From assembly GCA_002313335.1 (NCBI GenBank), contig DCBC01000010.1:1-6839 (forward strand): a DNA stretch of 6,839 nt, written 5' to 3'. Numbering within the stretch: position 1 is the first letter of the stretch; each line of letters starts with the position of its first letter. The notes beneath the pieces were generated by a model. It did no database searches. It had not been told where the DNA came from and was given only the letters and a program-made list of their open reading frames with translations. Source of the DNA: Porticoccaceae bacterium UBA1117 (GTDB lineage Bacteria; Pseudomonadota; Gammaproteobacteria; Pseudomonadales; Porticoccaceae). Position numbers and translations under genes: made by a program. Positions 1-6,098 of this stretch are shown here, piece after piece.

Positions 1-798
1 TTAAAGGGCTCTAGGATAGGTTTTGTCCCAACCATGGGTAATCTGCATGACGGGCACTTGGCCCTCCTAGAGCAGGCTAGACAGACCAATGATATTGTCG
101 TCTGCTCCATCTTCGTCAATGCATTGCAATTTAGTCTAAATGAGGACTGGGATAAGTATCCACGTACCTATCAATCAGATTGCGAGAAGCTACGAGACGC
201 CGGCTGTGACTATCTTTTTCACCCCGGTGATATTGAGATGTATCCCAATGGGCTAGACACTCAGAGTAGGGTGATCTGTCCGACTATGACTGATGTGCTG
301 TGTGGGGCAAGTCGGCCAGGCCATTTTGAGGGCGTAACCACTGTAGTCAGTAAGCTTTTTAACATAGTGCAGCCTGATGAGGCGATATTTGGTATTAAAG
401 ATTATCAGCAATTAGCTGTAATTCGTCGTATGGTTGAAGATCTATGTATGCCCATTCAAGTTACCTCGGCACCTATTCATCGCGAAACGGACGGGTTAGC
501 GATGAGTTCTCGCAATCGCTATATTACCGATAACGAGAGACCGAAAGTAATTGTATTGAAAAATTCTTTGGATTGGGTTGCGGCTCAAATTGCAACCGGC
601 AATCGCCACTTTTCTGACCTAGAGGCCTTGGCAACCGAGCAGATAGAACAGGCTGGCTTTAAGGTTGATTACGTCACCTGTAGTAACAGTAAAACGTTAG
701 ACTTAGCCGCCGATGATGATTCTGAAATCACTATTCTGGGTGCTATTTTTACCGAATCGGCTAGACTGATTGATAACGTCAGTGTGACCGGAAACTAA
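1..798 (+). CDS. panC: Pantothenate synthetase PanC (pantoate--beta-alanine ligase), 5' end cut by window edge
   Basis: The protein condenses pantoate with beta-alanine using ATP, through a pantoyl-adenylate, in the cytosolic vitamin B5/coenzyme A pathway. The frame is open from base 1: it reads [15 protein letters not shown], so the ATG at 34 is an internal Met of the conserved PTMG motif and not the start. About 15-25 N-terminal residues lie outside, against a family length near 280. Counting from the first visible codon, the nucleotidyltransferase HxGH motif is at 16-19, the SIFVNxLQF substrate region at 36-44, [12 protein letters not shown] at 101-112, KDYQQ at 133-137 and SSRN at 169-172. 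The C-terminal lid domain ends in RLIDN (255-259). Oddities: the usual VNPLQFG is VNALQFS, and the usual RD-x-x-TL and AAxxGxxRLIDN stretches of the lid are altered. Catalytic residues appear intact, so I expect an active enzyme. panB would be a natural upstream neighbour but is not visible. Confidence 0.95.
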   Translation, partial: LKGSRIGFVPTMGNLHDGHLALLEQARQTNDIVVCSIFVNALQFSLNEDWDKYPRTYQSDCEKLRDAGCDYLFHPGDIEMYPNGLDTQSRVICPTMTDVLCGASRPGHFEGVTTVVSKLFNIVQPDEAIFGIKDYQQLAVIRRMVEDLCMPIQVTSAPIHRETDGLAMSSRNRYITDNERPKVIVLKNSLDWVAAQIATGNRHFSDLEALATEQIEQAGFKVDYVTCSNSKTLDLAADDDSEITILGAIFTESARLIDNVSVTGN

Positions 799-817
799 CG
801 TAGATGCTCAGCTGATG

Positions 818-2524
818 TCATGGTTTTTTGTACACTTGCTTTCCTGCCAGCCACGTTTGTAAAACCTCTATTTTCCATAGGTCTTGAGACGGTATCGTGA
901 AGATATCTTGATCAATGAGGATGAAGTCTGCCCATTTTCCGGCACTCAATCCACCTAGGACGTTTTCTTGATGAGCAGCCCATGCGGCATCTATGGTAAA
1001 TGATCGCATTGCTTCTTCTATTGTAATCGCTTGCTCAGGTACCCAGCCGTTATCCGGTTTATTCTTTTTGTTTTGCCGAGTAACTGCTGCATGAATGCCA
1101 TGAAAAGGGTTAGCTAACTCAATCGGATAGTCAGATCCAGAAACCAATCGACTACCCTGATCAAGAAAACTACGCCAAGCATAGGCTCCTTTTAAGCGCT
1201 CGGGACCAATTCGTGCTTCAGCCATATTCATATCACTTGTAGCGTGCGTTGGCTGCATCGAAGGGATAACGTTTAACGTCTTAAATCTCGGTATATCAGT
1301 CAGAGCGACGATCTGCGCATGCTCCATCCTATGCCTCAGATTTTCTCCGCCAACCGTACTGTAAGCATACTCAACCTCGTCTAAGCCGATTTGGTTACCC
1401 TTATCCCCAATTGCGTGGATGGCGACTTGAAAATTTGCTGTGATCGCATCATTAAATATACTTCTTAGCTGTTGCTGGGAGGTTAGCAAAAGACCGCTAT
1501 GATCAGGTCGATCTGTATAAGGTTGAAGTAATGCTGCACCTCGGCTTCCCAATGCACCATCGGTATAAACCTTGACACTTTTAACACTATATAAATCATA
1601 ATCATCAACCATAGGTCCCGCAGATAAAATGGATCCTAGCTCTGGGTCGGTCGAAGAAATCATTCCGTAGAGTCTCACGGCCAATTTATTACGCTGTGCA
1701 AGACTTGCATAGAATCTATTCTCAGTAGCGCTTACGCCTGCATCGTGGGTCGAAGTGATACCAAGAGACAACAGATGACTGGTGGCAACATCGACCGCCG
1801 CAGCGAGCTCTTCAGGACTCGGCGGTGGTAATATTCGATTGATGATGCTCATGGCATTATCGACTAAGATTCCCGTAGGCTGGCCGTTGGCGTCACGTAA
1901 TATCTCCCCGCCTGGCGGTGATATGGTATTAGCATTGATACCTGCAAGTGCGAGTGCTTTGCTATTAGCCCAGCCAGCATGCCCATCGATCCTTTCCAGC
2001 CAAATAGGCCTATCAGAGACTAATTCATCAAGAATTTTGGCGCTAGGAAATTGTTGTCCCGGCCATAATACCTGATTCCATCCTCGTCCTTGTATCCAAT
2101 TTAGATAAGGCTTTTCTTTTGCATAAGCAGCAATTTGTGTAGCCGCTTGACGAGCCGAATTAGTATCACGAAGATCTATCTGAAGTAGCGCGTAACCCAG
2201 GCTAGAGACATGGCCATGTGCATCGGTGATACCTGGAATTAAGGTCTTTCCTTGCCCATCAATAACAGTTGCATCAGCAAAGTTTTGTAGAAGTTTGTCA
2301 TCTCCTATCGCGACAACCTTCCCTGAATCAAACACCAGTGTCGTAAATTGTTCGAGCTCACGGGCATTATCAAAGCTATAACCGTTGATATTAGTAAGCA
2401 CGGTAGTCCCTGATTGAGGTCTTTCGCTACAACTAGCGATCAGAAGTAGTAATGGGATAGCTAATACTACAAGCACATTCTTTAATAGTGTCTTTAGGCG
2501 TATTCGTGTCAAAACAATCTCCAT
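818..2524 (-). CDS. Amidohydrolase family 3 (YtcJ-like) metal-dependent hydrolase, predicted outer-membrane lipoprotein
   Basis: This 568-residue protein is a TIM-barrel metallohydrolase of the Amidohydrolase_3/YtcJ group; the substrate cannot be read from sequence. The N-terminus has basic residues, a hydrophobic stretch (17-30) and a lipobox IASC with the lipidated Cys at 32; Ser at +2 favours the outer membrane. Metal-site motifs in order: DAHGH (101-105), the GHAGWANSKALA block (181-192), VKVYTDGALGSRGA with Lys318, HAIGDKG (His370), RMEHAQ (His402) and SGSDYPIE (Asp465). The C-terminus has the usual GGLSAGKWADFILID segment of the small beta domain (524-538). All expected ligand positions are present, so it should be active in the periplasm or on the envelope. 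The ATG at 2524 has no well-spaced Shine-Dalgarno; the TTG at 2512-2510 (codon 5) has GGAG 6 bases upstream and may be the real start, leaving the signal peptide intact. It is convergent with panC and divergent from ilvI. Confidence 0.9.
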   Translation of the reverse strand: MEIVLTRIRLKTLLKNVLVVLAIPLLLLIASCSERPQSGTTVLTNINGYSFDNARELEQFTTLVFDSGKVVAIGDDKLLQNFADATVIDGQGKTLIPGITDAHGHVSSLGYALLQIDLRDTNSARQAATQIAAYAKEKPYLNWIQGRGWNQVLWPGQQFPSAKILDELVSDRPIWLERIDGHAGWANSKALALAGINANTISPPGGEILRDANGQPTGILVDNAMSIINRILPPPSPEELAAAVDVATSHLLSLGITSTHDAGVSATENRFYASLAQRNKLAVRLYGMISSTDPELGSILSAGPMVDDYDLYSVKSVKVYTDGALGSRGAALLQPYTDRPDHSGLLLTSQQQLRSIFNDAITANFQVAIHAIGDKGNQIGLDEVEYAYSTVGGENLRHRMEHAQIVALTDIPRFKTLNVIPSMQPTHATSDMNMAEARIGPERLKGAYAWRSFLDQGSRLVSGSDYPIELANPFHGIHAAVTRQNKKNKPDNGWVPEQAITIEEAMRSFTIDAAWAAHQENVLGGLSAGKWADFILIDQDIFTIPSQDLWKIEVLQTWLAGKQVYKKP

Positions 2525-2537
2525 TACTTGAAAAGTG

Positions 2538-2654
2538 ATGCTCTCCGAAACTACGCTGAAGGCACGCTATAATCGCTCAAGTGCTGATTTTTTGTCAATT
2601 GATTTTGCGGCTTGCCCGTTAGTTCTAGTCGAGTTGTATTCGTTAATTCATTGA
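2538..2654 (+). other. Possible leader-peptide ORF (38 codons) upstream of ilvI
   Basis: An ATG at 2538 opens a 38-codon frame ending in TGA at 2652-2654. The last 12 residues read PLVLVELYSLIH, seven of them Leu, Val or Ile, using TTA, GTT, CTA, GTC, TTG, TTA and ATT. A short peptide rich in the pathway's end-product amino acids, followed within 20 bases by a stable hairpin and then by an acetolactate synthase operon, has the layout of ilv attenuation leaders such as ilvL and ivbL of E. coli. Against it: the ATG has only a weak purine-rich stretch (GAAAAG) upstream, the start precedes the nearest plus-strand -10 (2568-2573) so a TTG at 2592 might have to serve, and the hairpin lacks a long U run. 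It is a candidate only. Confidence 0.25.
2569..2598 (-). promoter_or_regulatory. Sigma-70-like promoter for the amidohydrolase gene
   Basis: Read on the minus strand, a perfect -35 TTGACA (2598-2593) is followed after 18 bp by GATTAT (2574-2569), a 4/6 match to TATAAT. Transcription would begin near 2562, about 38 bases before the ATG at 2524. On the plus strand the same bases give a perfect TATAAT (2568-2573) without a convincing -35, so this AT-rich spot could serve both directions. Assigned by eye from consensus match and position. Confidence 0.5.
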
Positions 2655-2679
2655 CTAAACAGCGCAAACTGTTAAGGTA
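2612..2679 (+). promoter_or_regulatory. Candidate promoters for the ilvI-ilvH operon
   Basis: Two overlapping sigma-70-like candidates face ilvI. The first is TTGCCC (2612-2617), a 17-bp spacer and TGTATT (2635-2640). The second is TTGACT (2651-2656), a 16-bp spacer and TAAGGT (2673-2678); a small dyad AACAG-N6-CTGTT (2658-2673) fills its spacer and could be an operator. Neither is a strong full match, and a plus-strand TATAAT at 2568-2573 is a third option. Any of them would give an untranslated leader of more than 200 bases. Confidence 0.3.
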
Positions 2680-2701
2680 TTGGTGTTTCAGCTAATACCT
2701 T
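2674..2701 (+). other. Stable hairpin in the ilvI leader
   Basis: AAGGTATTGG (2674-2683) pairs with CTAATACCTT (2692-2701) over ten base pairs, one of them G-U, leaving an eight-base loop. It directly abuts the smaller dyad AACAG/CTGTT at 2658-2673. The following bases are TGCTGGAG, so only a short T run is present and it is a poor intrinsic terminator by itself. It could be an attenuator or pause element, an mRNA-stabilising fold, or a DNA operator. Confidence 0.4.
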
Positions 2702-2823
2702 TGCTGGAGATTATCGAAAAAGTACCAGACAGGCGTAACCCATGTCGCTGGTCATCAACAAAGATAGCGCTATTACCCATAGCTCTAACGTCAGTCAAAA
2801 GCACTCATCCGTGTGACTGAACA

Positions 2824-2847
2824 TGCTGCATTTGCGGCGTCTCTTTT
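2824..2847 (+). terminator. Weak terminator-like hairpin upstream of ilvI (possible attenuator)
   Basis: TGCTGC (2824-2829) can pair with GCGGCG (2834-2839) over six base pairs including two G-U pairs, around the loop ATTT, and is followed by TCTCTTTT (2840-2847). This resembles an intrinsic terminator but the stem is short and the U tract is interrupted. It lies 59 bases before the ilvI start, where an attenuator could act. I found no clear alternative antiterminator pairing. Confidence 0.2.
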
Positions 2848-2894
2848 GATGTTACAGCCTAACTTGACTGGAAAATTTCACACAACTGATTTGT

Positions 2895-2900
2895 GAGGAA
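2895..2900 (+). promoter_or_regulatory. Shine-Dalgarno fixing the TTG start of ilvI
   Basis: GAGGAA sits five bases before the TTG at 2906. An in-frame TGA at 2894-2896 excludes any start further upstream, and the next in-frame ATG is deep in the conserved domain. The TTG is therefore almost certainly the true initiation codon. Confidence 0.8.
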
Positions 2901-2905
2901 CTATT

Positions 2906-4642
2906 TTGGAAAATTTATCGGGTGGTGATATTTTAATCCGTGCTTTAAAAGATGCTGGCGTAAAAGACGTTTGGGGTTACCCCGGCGGTGCTGCGCTGCA
3001 TATCTATGACGCCCTGTATCGACAGGATGACGTCTTTCATATTTTGGTTCGTCACGAGCAAGCCGCTGTGCATGCTGCTGACGGATTTTCTCGCGCGACC
3101 GGTAAAGTGGGTACGGCGCTGGTGACCTCTGGTCCCGGTGCGACCAACGCGATTACCGGTATTGCGACGGCCTACATGGATTCAATTCCTCTGGTGGTTA
3201 TTTCTGGGCAGGTGCCTCTGAGCAAGATTGGTCAGGATGCCTTTCAGGAAACCGATATGGTCGGCGTGTCACGCCCGATTGTTAAGCACAGTTTTTTGGT
3301 CACTCGGGCAGAAGACATTGCCGAGACTATTGCCAAGGCTTATTACATTGCGTCTACTGGCCGTCCCGGCCCTGTGGTTGTTGATATCCCTAAAGATGTT
3401 ACTGACCCTAGTTATAAGGTGCCTTACCACTGGCCGACCGAGACCAAAATGCGCTCTTACCAGCCTACGGACAAGGGTCATCGCGGGCAGATAAAGCGTG
3501 CGGTTAAAACCTTAATAGAGGCCAAGCGCCCGGTTATTTATGCGGGTGGCGGTATTGTTATCGGCAATGCAGCGCCGCATCTTATTGCCTTGGCGCAAAA
3601 GCTTAACTTCCCAGTGACCAATACTCTGATGGGCCTGGGTGGCTACCCAAGCACTGATAGACAGAACTTGGGCATGCTGGGTATGCACGGTACTTACGAA
3701 GCCAATACGGCGATGCACCATGCGGATGTGATCTTTGCCATCGGCGCTCGGTTTGATGACCGAGTGACTAACGACTTAGAAAAATTCTGCCCTATGGCAA
3801 CGATTATCCATGTCGATGTAGACCCGACAACAGTGTCAAAAAATATTGAGGCTCATATTCCTATTGTTGGCACCTGTACTTCGGTATTGGTAGAGATGAT
3901 GAGTATCGCTGAGCAAATGGATATAGAGCCGGACGCAAAGGCTCTGGCCGAATGGTGGCAACAGATTGACCAATGGCGTGCGGACAAAGGCCTGTATACA
4001 GCATCTCGCTACGAGCCCAGCGTGGGCAACTTAATCAAGCCTCAAGATGTGATTAAGATGCTTTACAAAGTGACCGACGGCAAAGCTATTGTGACCTCGG
4101 ATGTGGGCCAGCATCAGATGTTTGCTGCCCAGTATTATCGGTTTGATAAGCCCCGTACCTGGATCAATTCTGGCGGCCTTGGCACTATGGGCTTTGGTTT
4201 GCCTGCGGCTATGGGTTGCAAGCGCGCTTTCCCCGATACCGACGTCGCCTGTGTGACAGGTGAGGGCAGCATCCAGATGTGTATTCAGGAGCTATCGACC
4301 TGCACTCAACACAATTTGCCGGTCAAGATTATCAACTTGAATAATGCTGCGTTAGGAATGGTTCGCCAGTGGCAGGATATGAATTACAGCAGCCGTTACT
4401 CTGAGTCTGTATACGAAGACTCTCTGCCTGATTTTGTTAAATTGGCAGAAGCCTATGGTCATGTGGGTATGAAGATTACCCATATCGATGAGCTGGAAGA
4501 GAAAATGCGCGAGTGCTTTGCTATGAAAGACCGCACGGTGTTTATGGATATCTGTGTTGATCGCTCTGAGCATGTGTACCCCATGCAGATGCCCGGTGGT
4601 TCTATGCGCGATCTATGGCTGAACAAGACGGAGAGAACCTAA
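2906..4642 (+). CDS. ilvI: Acetolactate (acetohydroxyacid) synthase large catalytic subunit
   Basis: It condenses two pyruvates to 2-acetolactate, or pyruvate with 2-ketobutyrate to 2-aceto-2-hydroxybutyrate, using thiamine diphosphate, FAD and Mg: the first common step of valine, leucine and isoleucine synthesis, in the cytosol. The 578 residues match the family length. The N-terminal TPP-binding domain has GYPGGA (24-29) and the activating Glu51 in LVRHEQAA. The FAD-binding middle domain includes GMLGMHG (256-262) and ARFDDRV (281-287). The C-terminal TPP domain has [14 protein letters not shown] (398-411), [11 protein letters not shown] (421-431), the metal motif GEGS (452-455) ending in NLNN (477-480), and RQWQDM (487-492). 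The end SEHVYPMQ...KTERT is typical of the IlvI/IlvB family. The metal motif has Glu453 where GDG is usual; I recall the same in Pseudomonas. It starts with TTG, and its stop overlaps the ilvH start. The symbol ilvB is also used for such genes. Confidence 0.97.
   Translation: MENLSGGDILIRALKDAGVKDVWGYPGGAALHIYDALYRQDDVFHILVRHEQAAVHAADGFSRATGKVGTALVTSGPGATNAITGIATAYMDSIPLVVISGQVPLSKIGQDAFQETDMVGVSRPIVKHSFLVTRAEDIAETIAKAYYIASTGRPGPVVVDIPKDVTDPSYKVPYHWPTETKMRSYQPTDKGHRGQIKRAVKTLIEAKRPVIYAGGGIVIGNAAPHLIALAQKLNFPVTNTLMGLGGYPSTDRQNLGMLGMHGTYEANTAMHHADVIFAIGARFDDRVTNDLEKFCPMATIIHVDVDPTTVSKNIEAHIPIVGTCTSVLVEMMSIAEQMDIEPDAKALAEWWQQIDQWRADKGLYTASRYEPSVGNLIKPQDVIKMLYKVTDGKAIVTSDVGQHQMFAAQYYRFDKPRTWINSGGLGTMGFGLPAAMGCKRAFPDTDVACVTGEGSIQMCIQELSTCTQHNLPVKIINLNNAALGMVRQWQDMNYSSRYSESVYEDSLPDFVKLAEAYGHVGMKITHIDELEEKMRECFAMKDRTVFMDICVDRSEHVYPMQMPGGSMRDLWLNKTERT
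4630..4635 (+). promoter_or_regulatory. Shine-Dalgarno for ilvH inside the ilvI 3' end
   Basis: GGAGAG lies six bases before the ATG at 4642, within the last codons of ilvI. It supports the ATG at 4642 over the upstream in-frame ATG at 4615, which would add nine residues absent from known IlvH proteins. Confidence 0.65.
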
Positions 4643-5139
4643 TGAAACGTATTATTTCTATTTTGATGGAAAATGAATCTGGTGCGCTTTCTAGGGTTGT
4701 CGGCCTGTTTTCTCAGCGTGGTTACAATATTGATACGCTGACGGTGGCCCCTACTGACGATGACACGTTGTCTCGCTTAACTCTGACCACCAATGGCGAT
4801 GACCAGATGGCGGAACAGATTGTTAAACAGCTGCATAAGTTAATCGACACTATTAAGGTGGTTGATCTTACCGAGGGGCCACATATTGAGCGAGAGTTAA
4901 TGTTAGTGAAGATTAAGGCGTCTGACAGTGACAGCCGAGCTGAACTGAAAAATTGTGTAGAAATTTTTCGAGGGCACATTATCGATGTTACCCCAACCAC
5001 ATACACTGTTCAGCTAGCGGGGGATAGTGACAAACTTAATGCCTTCATCGAAGCGGTCAGTCAGATTGGTATTATGGAGGTTTCACGCAGTGGCGTGACG
5101 GGTATTTCGCGCGGTGATAAGTTTATTCGTATTAATTGA
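4642..5139 (+). CDS. ilvH: Acetolactate synthase small regulatory subunit
   Basis: This is the regulatory subunit that activates IlvI and confers valine feedback inhibition. The 165 residues compare with 163 for E. coli IlvH, which it resembles along its whole length. The N-terminal ACT domain (about 3-77) starts ISILMENESGALSRVVGLFS and continues RGYNIDTLTVAPTDD. Residues at positions I recall as tied to valine binding in E. coli IlvH (Asn11, Gly14, Ser17, Asn29) are kept, so the enzyme is predicted to be valine-sensitive. The C-terminal domain includes ELMLVKI (85-91), EIFRGHIIDVTP (107-118), YTVQLAG (121-127) and SRSGVTGISRGDK (148-160). The ATG at 4642 shares its A with the ilvI stop (TAATG), pointing to translational coupling and balanced subunit synthesis. 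A terminator follows within 40 bases. Confidence 0.97.
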   Translation: MKRIISILMENESGALSRVVGLFSQRGYNIDTLTVAPTDDDTLSRLTLTTNGDDQMAEQIVKQLHKLIDTIKVVDLTEGPHIERELMLVKIKASDSDSRAELKNCVEIFRGHIIDVTPTTYTVQLAGDSDKLNAFIEAVSQIGIMEVSRSGVTGISRGDKFIRIN

Positions 5140-5174
5140 TAGTGAGGAATATTAGCGCTGTGCTTTATAATACC

Positions 5175-5207
5175 AACGACCTTCATGAACAGGGTCGTTT
5201 TGTTTTT
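5175..5207 (+). terminator. Intrinsic terminator of the ilvIH operon
   Basis: AACGACC (5175-5181) pairs perfectly with GGTCGTT (5193-5199) around an 11-base loop, followed by the T tract TTTTGTTTTT (5198-5207). It stands 36 bases after the ilvH stop and separates ilvIH from the phosphatase gene. A TATAAT at 5166-5171 sits just before the stem. Confidence 0.8.
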
Positions 5208-5253
5208 AAACCTGTGCAATACTGCATAAAATTAACGAAATAACGAGTGTCAA

Positions 5254-6042
5254 ATGAGCAAAGCTAGTACTTTTCCAAGAGTAGTGGACCTAGATGGAGG
5301 AATTAATTTTCGTGACTTAGGCGGCTATTCAAATAACCAAGGTAGGACGGTGAAGTGGCGTAAAATTATGCGTTGCGGGCACCTCGCTAATCTTAGTGAG
5401 CAAGACTTAAATGTACTAGAAGATATTGGCGTTACCCAGATTCATGATTTTCGTCGCAAAGATGAGCAAACGCAGTCGCCGAGCTGCGCAATTAGGGCCG
5501 AATTTGTCGATGATTATCAGATATCTATTGGTGATATTTCACGCTTTTGGGAGTTTTTGTTTGAGGGAGAACTCACACCAGAGTCCTCGCATGAATTGGT
5601 GGTTAATTCTTATCGTTCTTGCATCGATGTTGTTATCCCTGCCTTCAGCCGCTTTATGCGCCAGATCGTTGATAATGCCGATAATTCAAGTGTTTTTCAT
5701 TGCTCTGCGGGCAAAGATAGAACGGGTATGGCTGCCGCACTGATACTAGCAGCTCTTGATGTACCGCGTGAAACCATCATTGAGGATTATCTTCTTACTC
5801 GCGAGCATTATGATTCAACCAAATTGATTGAGATCATTGAGGGCCATTTGAAAGAGGCTAAGGTCGAAAGTTGGGAGAGGGCATGGCTTACTCCCTATGT
5901 GTCTGTGCACCGAGATAATATAGATGCATTCTTGGATGCCATTGATGAGCGTTATGGCTCAATAAAAAGCTATCTAATGGATGCATTGGGGTTGTCAGAA
6001 GCTGATTTAGGCCAAATGCATAAACAGTTTTTGGATGACTAA
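5254..6042 (+). CDS. IphP/MptpB-type tyrosine (dual-specificity or lipid) phosphatase
   Basis: This 262-residue protein belongs to the Y_phosphatase3 (IphP-like) cysteine phosphatases. The N-terminal signature GGINFRDLGGY (15-25) is followed by RCGHLANLS (40-48) and the general-acid-region strand IHDFRRKDE (63-71). The P-loop HCSAGKDRTG (149-158) carries the nucleophile Cys150 and Arg156 in the CX5R pattern. The Lys and Asp within the loop are typical of this family, some members of which, such as mycobacterial MptpB, also act on phosphoinositides. There is no signal peptide or membrane segment, so it should be cytosolic. Start: ATG 5254 with a weak GAG six bases upstream; no better start is seen. 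It lies between the ilvIH terminator and pssA, 56 bp before the latter, and may have its own promoter. The substrate is unknown; protein phosphotyrosine or a phospholipid phosphate are both possible. Confidence 0.9.
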   Translation: MSKASTFPRVVDLDGGINFRDLGGYSNNQGRTVKWRKIMRCGHLANLSEQDLNVLEDIGVTQIHDFRRKDEQTQSPSCAIRAEFVDDYQISIGDISRFWEFLFEGELTPESSHELVVNSYRSCIDVVIPAFSRFMRQIVDNADNSSVFHCSAGKDRTGMAAALILAALDVPRETIIEDYLLTREHYDSTKLIEIIEGHLKEAKVESWERAWLTPYVSVHRDNIDAFLDAIDERYGSIKSYLMDALGLSEADLGQMHKQFLDD

Positions 6043-6060
6043 GAGTGATTGGCGTATAAT
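6031..6060 (+). promoter_or_regulatory. Candidate promoter for pssA
   Basis: A perfect -10 TATAAT (6055-6060) lies 39 bases before the pssA ATG. TTGGAT (6031-6036) stands 18 bp upstream as a weak -35 (3/6) inside the last codons of the phosphatase gene. No terminator is seen after the phosphatase stop, so readthrough from that gene is also possible. Confidence 0.4.
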
Positions 6061-6098
6061 GGACAACCGAATTCAAGGGCAATGTCGAGATTCGTAAT

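Larger units (their letters stand above)
2525..2905. other. 381-bp divergent intergenic region with promoters, hairpins and short ORFs
   Basis: This region separates the minus-strand amidohydrolase gene from ilvI. I see no long coding frame on either strand. It contains a promoter for the amidohydrolase, several possible promoters for ilvI, a short ORF with a branched-chain-residue-rich tail (2538-2654), adjacent dyads at 2658-2673 and 2674-2701, a 10-bp palindrome ATAGCGCTAT at 2764-2773, a second small ORF at 2742-2816 (24 codons, not recognised), an inverted repeat TCAGTCA/TGACTGA at 2791-2797 and 2814-2820, and a weak GC hairpin followed by a T-rich run at 2824-2847. The amount of dyad symmetry suggests a structured or regulated leader for ilvIH, but the promoter is not settled. 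Confidence 0.6.

Noticed and set aside
34..36. ATG at 34 as the panC start
   Set aside because: The frame stays open to base 1 and encodes RIGFVPT, the conserved lead-in to the PTMG motif, so the real start is outside the window.
1782..2075. 97-codon plus-strand ORF inside the amidohydrolase gene
   Set aside because: Antisense shadow of a well-conserved coding region, with low-complexity composition and no recognisable domain.
2658..2673. LexA-type operator at AACAG-N6-CTGTT
   Set aside because: The arms are in the opposite order to the LexA box (CTG-N10-CAG), so it is only a generic small dyad.
2742..2816. 24-codon ORF beginning MSLVINKD as an ilv leader peptide
   Set aside because: Ser-rich rather than branched-chain-rich (6 of 24 Leu/Val/Ile) with a poor ribosome site; its stop falling in an inverted repeat may be chance.
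3269..3721. Minus-strand and alternate-frame ORFs inside ilvI
   Set aside because: They overlap strongly conserved acetolactate synthase coding sequence and resemble no known protein.
4615..4641. ATG at 4615 as the ilvH start
   Set aside because: It would add nine residues unknown in IlvH and overlap ilvI; ATG 4642 has a Shine-Dalgarno and gives the canonical N-terminus.
4722..5006. 94-codon minus-strand ORF inside ilvH
   Set aside because: Shadow of ilvH; no ribosome site or known motif noticed.
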